A DNA stretch of 64,000 nucleotides, taken from the NCBI GenBank assembly GCA_914767715.1, contig OU612074.1:4231501-4295500 (forward strand). The letters run 5' to 3'. Below are positions 12,601 to 24,600 of this stretch, piece after piece; the first letter of the stretch is position 1, and the number at the start of each line of letters is the position of its first letter. Under the pieces are notes generated by a model, which saw nothing but the letters and a program-made list of their open reading frames with translations, was not told the origin of the DNA and did not search any database. This DNA is from Membranipora membranacea. Its lineage: Eukaryota > Bryozoa > Gymnolaemata > Cheilostomatida > Membraniporidae. Made by a program: the position numbers and the translations under genes.

Positions 12601-15600
12601 CAATCCACCGGGAGTAGTAGTCAACAAACAAAGCATAAACCTTCCCTCTAAACTCAAACAAATCCGAAGCTACGTGACTCCACGGAGCTTCTGGCAGCTC
12701 CGTTTGGTGTAATGGAAGATTCCTCATTCGTCTAAATTTAATACATTTCGGGCATTCTTCTACCATCTCAATGATCTCCCTTCTTATAGACGGCCACCAC
12801 ACCGAGTCTTGACTCCTGCGATACGTTTTTACCATACCCTGGTGACCGGAATGTAAGCGCAGCAGCATGTTCTCGCGCATTGCTGTAGGAATGTACAGTC
12901 TGGAGTTCATCACAATTAGGCCGTCTTTCTCACTCAGAAGATCCATGTTGCCCTTCACCTTCTTCAGCTCTCCCTTTACTGTTCTTGGCCACCCCTCTTT
13001 CATAGCCTTCAAAATCACCTGATAATCGTCATCTACTTTGGCATGTCTCTTTATCTCTTCCACCAACGCATCTCCTTCCGCAGATATCAAAGTCCTAATG
13101 TGCATTTCCACCCTTGCTATCCTAGCTACTTCTTGTTCGGTCGGTGGCCTTGAGAGTAAATCAGCAATAAACATTTTACTCCCAGGTGTATGGAAAATTT
13201 TATAGTCATATCTCATAAGTCTCATCTTAAATCGTTGAATCCTCAGCGGCAACTCTGACAAATCCTTAGACCCAAGCAGAGGAATCAATGGCTTGTGGTC
13301 TGTCTCTACTTCAAAATGTCTTCCAACTAGATAAAAGTCGAATTTTTCACATGCCCATGTGATCGCCAGGGCTTCCTTCTCAATTTGACCATATCTCTTT
13401 TCAGCATCTGTGAGCTTCCTAGAGGCGTAAGCCACTGGTTTCCATTCTCCATCTCCCTGATCCTGTAACAGCGCTGCCCCCAGAGAGTGACAACTTGCGT
13501 CAGCTGTTACCCTGTGACTTTTATTGTAGTCAAACAAAGCCAACAACGAAGAAGATGTAATCAGCTCCTTAACCTTATCAAAACTCCTCTGATGTATCTC
13601 TAGCCATATCCAATCATTCTTTTTCCTGTCTAATTCTCTCAGAGGCACCTCTACTTCTGATATGAGAGGGCTGAATCTACCCAAGTAGTTCACCATAGCT
13701 AAAAATCTCTGCAACCCCTTCCTATCAGTCGGTGCCGGCATCTCGCGGATGGCCCTCTCCTTCTCCGGGTCAACCCCTATACCTTTCTTAGTCAGTATGT
13801 GCCCCAGGAATTTCACTTCCTGAACTCCGAATACACACTTCTCTTTGTTTAATGTCATCCCCGCTTCCTCGACTTTCTTCAGAACTTCCGCTAATCTTGC
13901 ATCATGCTCCTCCTTGCTCTTTCCAACAACCAAAATGTCGTCCATCATACACACCACTCCTGTTAGTCCCTCTAATATTTTGTTCATTTGCCTTTGGAAA
14001 AATTCCGGTGCAGCCGAAATTCCAAACGGCATTTTCAGGTATTGATGACGACCAAAAGGTGTTACAAAAGTGGTATACTCTCGTGACTCCTCCGCCAAAT
14101 CAATCTGCCAGAATCCTGAGTTTGCATCCATCTTGCTAAAATATCGACTGCCTTCTAACGATGCAAGGGTGTCTTCCAGATGGGGTAATGGATATGTCTC
14201 CCTCATCACACTCTTATTCAAATGGGTCGGATCAATGCATATTCTGACCTTTCCATTAGATTTAGGTGCTACCACCATGCCAGAACACCAAGAAGTTGGC
14301 TTCTCTACCTTCTCTATAACACCCAACTCCTCCATCCTTTCTAACTCATCCTTTGTGGCCTTTCTCAATCTTATAGGTAATCTTCGTGGGACGTTCAAGC
14401 ACAACGGATTTGCGCCCTCCTTGATTTTTATCTTGAACACATCAGGCAATACTCCCAATTTACCGAATAACTTGGGATGTTTCAACTCTACCTCCTCGCT
14501 AATGCCCCTTATTGTCTTCACCAATTTGAACTTCCGAATCTCTGGCTTTCCTAGTAAATTGTTACGTGCCCCTTCTAGGATGTATGCTTTACCTCTTACT
14601 TCCTGACCCCATACAGAGATAAGGGGAAGGTAAGCCTTGAAGTGAATCTCTAATTTACTCCCATCTGCTCCTCTAAAATCACGTCAAGTCGGGCGCATAT
14701 CTAATCCTACCCTCTGCGCCGTCTCCTTGTTGATAACTGTCACATCCGCTCCCGTATCCACAATGAATTCAACCATCTTCTTAGAAGATCTCAGCTTGAT
14801 TTCAAATTCATTGTCTTTCTTCCTTCTTAGTCATAACGATTAATCGCTGGAGTATCTTGCTACAGCATTTATCTCCCCTTTTCCTGTTTCTCTGCCTGCA
14901 AACTTGTTCGGACAGAATTTAGCTATGTGCGAAGGCTCTCGACACACGTAAAATTTTGGGGCCTCCCTTTGACCACTCTTTTCTCCTTTCTCATTCCTCA
15001 CCTTCTCCGCACACGATCTGTAATCATGACCCCCGTAGCGTCCGCATGTCCAACAACCCCGGCCTCTGCCCCGGCCTCTGCTACCTCCACGATCTCTGAA
15101 TCCTGAACTAAAATTACTTGCTCCAACCCTGTCTATATCTGCTTGCTCTTTACCAACTGTTGAGTTCTCCTGACTAACTTCAACTAGGTCAACTTCTGAA
15201 ACAGGCTTAGATTCTCCTGAGTTGATAATTTTGGCTGCAGCCTGGGCTGATTCATATCTACTGCACATGTTTTTCACCTTGTCTAAAGTTAACTCCTTTT
15301 TCAACAGCAGATCACCTCTTATCTTATCTACATGCATTCCTTTGATGACAATGAGGGTGTTCATCTCTTCTTCCAATCCGCCCCATCTGCATGTACTGCC
15401 ACTCCTTTCTACCCTTTCTATATACTTTTCTAATCTCTCATTTCTCCTCTGCTCCATGCACAAGAACCTGTGTCTGGTCGCAACTATGTTTTCTCTGCTT
15501 GCAAAATGGTTGTCAAACGCCTCTTTCAGTTGCTCATATTGCATGGCATCCACATCACCATCCCATGTCTCAAAGATGTTCATACCATACTCTCCCATGC

Positions 15601-18600
15601 TATCTAGCAGTAATGCCGCTTTTCTCTGCTCTCTTTCAAACTTCTCTACTTGACTATCTTCTGCCTTTCTCCTGGACCTAATTCCACCACTGTCCTTGTA
15701 TCTCAACCCTGCACCAATCACAGCTATTTCAAAACGTCTGATAAACTTCCTCCAACATTCCAACTCAGCACCATTCTCCATGCTAAACACTGGAGTCTTA
15801 ACACTCCTTCCAAATTTATTGTCCATGTTTGTAACGTGATCAATGTCGGTTATTGATTCAAAGACCTCACTATTCCTCTCTCTCAAATATGGCCTCCTCT
15901 GCCACTCATTAGATCAAAACCTTCACTAATACTCTCTAGTTTACTCCTGACACCATGTAGTGTATTCAACTTACATGAGATATGCTGAGGTGTCCAGTAT
16001 TGGTACAACTCCTTTGTCTTCTCTCATTCTCTTCTCCCCTCTAAGCCAGCGTGATTATTAATGCCTCTTTCCTGAGCATTCCCGGATGTAGCCTGAGTTC
16101 TTATGCAGCACTCTTATCTGTCTTTCCCTATTTACTACCTGCAGTCTATTATACCTTGCACTACACATGCCTCACATACAAAACCGGTAGCATCCTGGCA
16201 ACATTGGACACAGGAGATTGGCACGGTGGTAATATAGTGTTATATCTGAAACTAAGGGGTTTTAGAATAACCGATACAATACTATACCTAAACTCAATAC
16301 AATCGATAGAACAGGCTCACCTCAAATCACTGTTACAAATGTCTGACTTGCTCAAGCAAGATCTTCTCAGTACAGAGCTATCAGTGGATTGTCCTCTCTA
16401 CTAGCCGCCAGCCTTCTGGGTGACTCTACAAGTAATATAATCTTCATATGAGTAATCTAGCTGTCCTCATGGGTATACATGTTGTACAGTAAGCAGTTAT
16501 AAGTAGAGTCCCTTTCCCATTCTTGCCTTCTTCCTTTATTTTCTTTTGCTTTTTCTGTCGGTTTTTATTTTCTGTTTTTGTTGTAGCGTCCTACAAGTTT
16601 TTGGTTGATTTGTTTGGATCCATAATTGTAATGATATATATATATATGTAGTTGGTACAAAGGTATAATATGATTCCTCAGTACGAAATATGATAGTAGT
16701 CTGCACTATCTGGTTGCCGTTATATGACTGACTGGTTTCTGGCTGAGTCATATTATTTATACCTTTGTATTCCAACTACATGTAAAAATGGGCGTTGCCT
16801 TAATTTATGTGTGGTGGGCAACTCCAAAGTAATATATGATGGCTATTAGAATTTGACTAATATTCAATATAGCATTATTCCGGCTCTTAAATGACCTAGT
16901 CCCTAGGTCACAGTCTACACTATAAAACGAAAGATCTCTTGAAATAATAATTGAGTTACTCTACCGTGTTTCACTATACCACCTGAATGCCGCTCCTCTC
17001 TGTATACCAACATCTTATCTATATATAAACAGTGCATATCTTGGGCTTTGACTGCCCGGCACCGTAGTCTGGTTTACTGACAAATGATTTCTTCTATAAT
17101 AAAGCTGTGGGAGGAAAGGTTTTAGTGCATACATAAGAGCATACATTTCAATGTGATTGTGGTACAATCCTCAATATGAGTGCTGCTTTAACATCAAGAG
17201 ATAATCAACTTTTTCCGATCGCTTGAAACACACGGTCAGCAAGAAATTTGTTTAATATTATATACTATGTGAACTAAAATGGGGATAAATATGATACACT
17301 GAGTCATCTATCGTGGGGTGTGAAGACGTGCCTCTCGCTCTCTCTCGGTTCAGGCACGATTGAGTGTCTCTGAATTCGGGTGATCACAGATTTTTGACCA
17401 CATAACCATGGTACCGGGTACTCATGTCTTGGGCGTTGTAACGATAGGCTCGTCACTTAGCTGATACCGATTTCCTTTATCGGCATGTATACAAATTCTT
17501 TGTGGTGAAGATCATGATTACGGCTCATGATGGTACCCCCATCCTAGACTTATCGAACAGTGTTTGGTTGCTTGATAAAGTAGCTATTAATCATTCTGGC
17601 ATAAAGGTCACTCTTCATTTCCTTTGCCTGTAACAATCTGTTGCTGGCCGACGAAGATATTTTAAGTGGGTTAATATATCTACCACCACAATAACGAGCA
17701 TAAAATAAGCATGATGATAGCAACACAAATCATGCAGCCAGACAGTTTAATTGGGTTGTGCGATAAAGGTTTCACTGCCAAGCATCTACATAAATATAAT
17801 TAATGGGTCATCAAAAGCTAGTTAACTCTATCTTTCCATTACCGACCCTTTTCTAATACGCTATGAAAGACATTCATTCTATACACACATACAATTCATG
17901 ATCATACATTCTCAGTATAAGTCATGTCGTTTGCTAAGTCAGGTCATGGATATCCTGTAGACCCACCCGGCCGGGACCCCTGCGCAGAGGGTTTTTCACC
18001 CATTATTGTTTCAATTTACATGCTTTTGGTTCAAAAATTACATTTCTCTGAGGTGATAATTAATCAAACCTCCGAATGATACATTACATAGGTGATTCTA
18101 CTTCCCAAGTAAATTGAATTAATCCTACATTGTATTTTAATTTGATACACATCCTTTGAGATGAGAGCGAGGTAAAAATGATTAATTATCTTGAGAAGGT
18201 GAATATTTCCCTCAACAAACTCGACATACAACGCTCTATCTCAGCGATTTGGAATTCGGAGAAAATAAATCTTGTCATCCTCTAACAATCAAAAATGAAG
18301 CTCGATCATCGAATGGTAAAAATATAACGCTGTGGTGGAATCAAGCTATCCAGACTTGATTTAATAAAAAGAAACCTAACAACAGTGAGGGACACATTTT
18401 CAAAATTATCCTCAGTAGGGTCAGATATCGAGTGATTGCTCAGACTACCTCAGTAGCTGGTTATAAAAATCTGTGAAAATCGTAATGCTATGTTCAATGA
18501 TGCAGGCTTTATGACATCTTGTAAGCCCTGCTTGTTAAAAAATATATGCAACGCTATGGTCAATGATGTAGGCTTTTTGACATCCGGTCCGGCCCTAGTT

Positions 18601-21600
18601 GTTTAAAAATATATTCCTGAGCCCCTAACCTCCATACCGATAGAGGTGCATACTAGCTGAGCTCATTGTTACTGTAATTATGTTTATTAGCTGAGCTAAT
18701 TATCTGTAATTACTTATATTGGCTCAACTGGATTATAACTGTAATGACCTTGATAACAAGATAGAACTGGTATCACTACTGACTAACATTTACACCAACA
18801 TTATATGGTGATAAAATACTGATATATCACCTGCCTGTTTCATGCAGATTATAATTGCACAAAATATATTCCAGGTCATGTTACTGTCAGGGTGGGAAAA
18901 ACCCTGTCTTAATTCAATGGCAGATTTACATGTCGAACAATGAAAGACGCAGCACAGGATATGACGTCAATTCCGCCTTTGTGGTAGCAGAACATTCCTC
19001 TTTTTTTTTGAGATGGACAAAAGGTATCATTCTAGATACAGACCTTCCAGGTTTTATCCCAGCTACCTGCCCGTAATAAGAGAAGGCATTCTTCTGACTT
19101 CAAACTCTCAGATTTCACTGAGAAGGACTGACTGGCCTAATTTATGTCTATACCACATGGTATTGGCCAAATACTCTTGTGATATTTGTGTGGGTAGAAA
19201 ATCGTAAGTCAAAACCTCTAGACAATCTTTAGTGTGGGGTACGCTGCCCCATGATTAATGAAAGCAACAATATTATGTAATCTGTCCACAATACATACGA
19301 AACTATGCGAAACATCTAAAGGAGGCAGGGGATGAGACAAGTGCGCTTCACCTCACCGAAGTCCTGCCCACTGATTCCACAAACTATAACCTCATTGGAT
19401 AGGCTAATTTATGACCTATGTAAAAGCACACTGTTGCATGTCATATTTGATTGCAGGATTGATTGTTACAAAAGACTATGGTGAAGCTTGACAGTAGGTC
19501 AGCAGTGAGAAAAGAGAGAAAGAATTTGGCAGTGAAGACAAGATGATTTGAGAAATATAGTTTTATGAATAAGGGAGTAAACCTTTTGAATGATGATTTA
19601 TAAACTTAGTCACCAGTGAACTATAACACACAAAGAATTATTCAATCTTAATCGACACAAAAACTATTAGACTTAACTTGTTTGCAGTTAAGTTTGGAGT
19701 CGTCCACCGACTTGCTAACCATTTTATAACACATTTTCTAAAACTCAAGATAAAAAAAAAACCCACTCGCTCATCAAAGAGTAGACTCGGAGCAATCCAA
19801 CTATACCTTGTTGTGTACACGGCCCAATCCGTTTCTCACATTACCCTGAATTATAGCCCTCATCAGACAATGGGTCTGTGCCCTTCCTTGCTGGTAATTT
19901 TAATGATGAATCTGGTGTGATTGTGACAGTTCCACATTGAGGATCGGCCGCTGGCTTCATGGTACATGAAGGTTTTTCTGTGGGCTGATAATCGTCCATC
20001 CGTCTGACAGCAAATGGCTCAACTAAGGGACTTTTTGGTGGGAGATAAACAACTTCCTGGGTTACTGAATAATTCTCCAGCATACCAAAAGCTTCCAAGC
20101 TAAACTTAGCCATAGACTCACCCATTGGGCGAGGTTGAAATGATACTGTATGTGGGACCTTCAACTCAACACAATCTTCCTGAACCTCCAAGCATTTATC
20201 AACAAATACCAGTTTTGCAGAGGAATTTTGCCGTCTTCGGCGTTTCCTTTTTCTGGTACCTTTAAAAACCTGTGAGCTATGGGTTCTAGATGTGTTGCCT
20301 GTAATGAAACTCTCATCGCCATCACTATTCTGTATGTGATGATCCAATGTCTCCTCATAACGAAGAAATCTATACACCTCATTCAAATTAATTATTTTAA
20401 AAGAACCGAATTTCAGCCAGTATGATCTGAGTAAGTCTGATCTAAGGCCTTGTTTAAGGGCCTGGTCGACATACAAACTCAATGCATCTCCCTCTATTGT
20501 CTCAAAGGCTCGCATTATTCTGGCCAGAAAGGAAGAGACTGACTCGTCAGCATTCTGATGGATTTTATTTTGCTGAACCATAATTTTAATATACGAGTCA
20601 TCATTTATTAGTGGCTCAAAAATCTTATCCATATACGAAAATAGGTCGTTCACATTTTCGCAGTCTTTGGTCTTGTTTTTGAAAACTGCGAGGGGATAGT
20701 CTTTGAGAAACAACCCTAATAGAGATATTTGCTGATGATGCGATGCAATACCAAGAGCACCTGCTACGCTGCAAAATCTGAATTTGAATTCAGCATAGTT
20801 TACCCCTTCTGCTGAATCATTGAAAATTGGGACGTGAAGTGGGTTTTCATAGTTCTTTGCCAAGACTGTAATTTGTTTAATTAATGAAGGAATTTGATCC
20901 ATGGCTTTTTAGCCCAATTTCAAAATACCCTACTTAAATAACAGACTCTAAGCCTCGCTGACAACGACAATGGCGCGTCCCTGCGCCTAAGAACAACTAT
21001 CAACAGGAAACAACTCGCTTGCAGTGAGGGTACCTCTGAATACAACCCTTATGTTCCACCATTATGTTATATCTGAAACTAAGGGGTTTTAGAATAACCG
21101 ATACAATACTATACCTAAACTCAATACAATCGATAGAACAGGCTCACCTCAAATCACTGTTACAAATGTCTGACTTGCTCAAGCAAGATCTTCTCAGTAC
21201 AGAGCTATCAGTGGATTGTCCTCTCTACTAGCCGCCAGCCTTCTGGGTGACTCTACAAGTAATATAATCCTCATATGAGTAATCTAGCTGTCCTCATGAG
21301 TATACATGTTGTACAGTAAGCAGTTATAAGTAGAGTCCCTTTCCCATTCTTGCCTTTTCCTTTATTTTCTTTTGCTTTTTCTGTCGGTTTTTATTTTCTG
21401 TTTTTGTTGTAGCGTCCTACAAGTTTTTGGTTGATTTGTTTGGATCCATAATTGTAATGATGTATATATATATGTAGTTGGTACAAAGGTATAATATGAT
21501 TCCTCAGTACGAAATATGATAGTAGTCTGCACTATCTGGTTGCCGTTATATGACTGACTGGTTTCTGGCTGAGTCATATTATTTATACCTTTGTATTCCA

Positions 21601-24600
21601 GCTACATGTAAAAATGGGAGTTGCCTTAATTTATGTGTGGTGGGGCAACTCCAAAGTAATACATGATGGCTATTAGAATTTGACTAATATTCAATATAGC
21701 AATAGGCCAAGGCTTCTTTCTCTTCATGGAAAACAAATGGCACTGACACTATGGAGTAAAGTGCTAGGGTCTAAACTCAATAAAATTAACTAAATTAATT
21801 ATGCATTCAATGCATAAATTAAAATTCTTGTATCGACCAGGTAATATATACGCCCTATAAATCTAGTATTCATACATAGTACTGCTCAACGCAGTGTTTC
21901 CTTTGGAAAGGACACCCTGACCGCCAAGCAATGATAAATTAGCATAATTCTACAGACCATTAATCTTTATTTGTGCTGAATATGTATATGTTTCTTCCGT
22001 AAAGATTTCATTCATAATTGTAATAAACATGTAATAACAAAAAACGAATGGTGATGGGGAAAAATTTGATTGAAATATGTATTGAATAATTGAAGAAAAA
22101 CAAAATCACCTGGTCAGAGTGATGTTGGTAGTTGTCCCCATCAGTTAGAAAGTTAACTGCTGCTGGGTCATGTTGATAATCAGCTGGCTGAACCCGTGAA
22201 AATCTAATGAGACCAAATTGACTTGCAATGAAAGCACAAAATAAAACAGCAACTACTGTGAATAAGAGTCCGGTGATACAGGCGAGCATGGTCCAGAACT
22301 TGGCGGTGCGCTTGTGTTTGACAGCCGAGTCGTAATCACCCCTGTTCTTTTCTGTACGTGCTGAGAGAAAGTGAACTAATCCAATAACAGACAGCGGGCC
22401 AAAGCAGACGATGGTTGTGATAATGGACATAACATAGTGACATGTCCATGGCCTAGTGACTATCTCGGGGGCCAGCTCCTGTAAACAAAGATTAATAGAA
22501 TAAGTCACCTCCAACATTAAGAAGAAGCTCCATTACTCCATACCGAATCATGAAAATGTGTGATTTGTGTAACAAATCCTCCATCACTCATGTCTATCCG
22601 GAGTTTGGTTGTTTTAAACATAGCTATAGTTAGGACAGTGAACACTTACACAATCGGGTGTGCTGACGGGGGACATATCGACTGTCGTAGCATCCTTGTC
22701 CATGGATATCACAGAAATAGTTGGCTTCTTTAGATCTCTGTCACAACCGATCTGTACAACCTTTTTCTCTCCCTGTACTCCTGCTCCTGGTCTCATCTTG
22801 TATGCTGGTCTGTAAGATAAATGAATATTTGAGACACGCTAATCATGTGAAGTAATAGTGATACATAAATCTAAATAAGAAAAAAATACACAAGGCTCTA
22901 GGCCTCAAGGCAAAGTAATTATTCTGAAATCCTGAGTGAAGCTTGGATAGTGATGTAAATAAGCGCCAAGCGCTGCCTTCTAACGCTGCCGCAAAAATAC
23001 TTGACCGGGTTGTTCAGCAGCTGTCACCTGAGTGAACAGCTTCACCAAGTGGCTGTCTTTTTTGTCTACACTCAACTAGAACAGCCCTCAAGCCCTCAAG
23101 AGATTTCTTCTTGTGACAAAGCATTTACATGAAGCACTTTTGATGTGAGCTAAGAAACTTTGCCTATGATGATTCCAAAGGACTGAAATGATTATCAAAC
23201 ACAAAGCTAAAGATAGAAAAATAATTCTCAACTCTCCCTTGGCAAAGCTTCTTTTTCACTATCTTAAGCCCAACTGTTTTATGTGCACATGCGATTAGGC
23301 CCTCTAGGGACAGTTGATTGCTAAAAAAATGCATAAAGAAAACAAAGAGCTGTACTTATATAAACTTCTTATGTTTACCTTGTGGTTCTTATATCAGCCT
23401 CAACAACTTTGGTTTCCTGACCTTTGTGGTGCCAATTAGATGAGAAGAGCAGACACAAGATAAGGTTAAACAATGTCTCAGTAAAATGTGATTATACATT
23501 ATACATGCATGATTGGATAAATAGCCTGGAGATATATATCATTACGATACAGCTATTCCTAGCTGAATGACGAATCATGAAACTTTTATTGTTGGCTGAA
23601 CAACAAAAACAGCTGTCAAGAGATAAATCAAAATGGTCAGAAGCCTGTAACTAAGGATTAAGACTGTAATGATATGCTAAAAGATGATATTGTCTCAATA
23701 TTTTCATTGCCATTCAGCAATATTATCGATTGTACTGAATATAGTGAAATTGGTAACTGACCTTGGCTTCAATTAACCGAATTTGAGGAATCATATTATG
23801 ATCTAAACTGTATCATTTTAATGACACAGTTACCTGGTCAATTGAGGAAAATTGTATTCAACAAAATACATCTGTTGTGTTAGAATGGCGTCTGTCTGCG
23901 CTGCAGACTTGGGAGAAATCTCTGCAAACAGCCAGAGGGTCTAAAGTTGAACGACTCGATCTATGCAACACCTTCCTATACCTCCCTCACGTGTTATAAC
24001 TGCGGTAGCAGCTGTTTTGCATCGAACGTTGTCAAATATTTGGGTGCCCAGATTGTTTATGACAGGACAGGGTGTCACCATTTAGAAGCTGTCGTTATGT
24101 TTGCCCATTGCCTTGACACCCTTACTCTTTGACACAGGTATGTAACTGTTTGATAGATGAGGACAATTGTGGTTTTCTGCATTTCTGACAAGTGTCCAGC
24201 TGCAACCAAACGGACTGAACACACATTCACCAACCTGGGATAATGGAAAGACTGCTTGCTTCAATAAATTGGGAATAAACACTATCTGCAGGTGTGCCGC
24301 CCCACGCCAATGACCTTGGGCCTTTATGAGGAGTTCACTCTAAGTTACGGGGTCAATGCCTTAGATAAGCGGAGCTCCATTGCCCCATTGCTCCATTTGA
24401 AATCCGCATGTCTCATTCACCATGTCGCAATATTAGCTTCCTTCTGATTAATCAGCCTGGTCTAGGACATGGAGCATCCATTGTTAACCGCCCAAGAACA
24501 GACTGGCGTGATAAGATTATTGCTTTTTTGCAAGTGCTGTGGTGCAAGGCCGAAAGCATAAAATGTTTGGGTCCAGTTTTATCTCTAACTTTGAGACTTC

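Larger units (their letters stand above)
11282..16165 (-). mobile_element. Gypsy-1: complete but decayed Ty3/Gypsy LTR retrotransposon
   Basis: Two 210-bp LTRs (11282-11491 and 15956-16165) both begin TGTAGTG and end CACTACA. A 5-bp target duplication CATGC flanks the element (11277-11281 and 16166-16170). The element reads on the minus strand. Next to its 5' LTR the primer-binding site TGGTGTCAGGAGT fits the 3' end of a tRNA-Leu; next to the 3' LTR a purine tract (AGAAAGAGAGGAGGA) abuts position 11491. Gag, protease, RT, RNase H and integrase appear in that order in a single frame broken by stops. The LTRs differ at a few positions, so the insertion is not brand new. It sits in the eIF4G intron in antisense. 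Confidence 0.93.
16238..21701 (-). mobile_element. Non-autonomous, gag-only LTR retrotransposon
   Basis: Two LTRs of exactly 637 bp (16238-16874 and 21065-21701) begin TGTTATATC and end ATATAGCA. They are flanked by a 4-bp duplication ATAG (16234-16237 and 21702-21705). Next to the inferred 5' LTR, on the minus strand, the sequence TGGTGGAACAT lies three bases in and fits a primer-binding site. The 4.2-kb interior has one long frame, a gag-like protein (20902-19841), and no RT, RNase H or integrase on either strand. It would need enzymes from another element. A solo LTR of the same family lies at 48269-48877. Confidence 0.85.

Noticed and set aside
13845-15886. Plus-strand frames inside Gypsy-1 (13845-14606, 15222-15856)
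   Set aside because: They are shadows of the minus-strand gag and pol frames.
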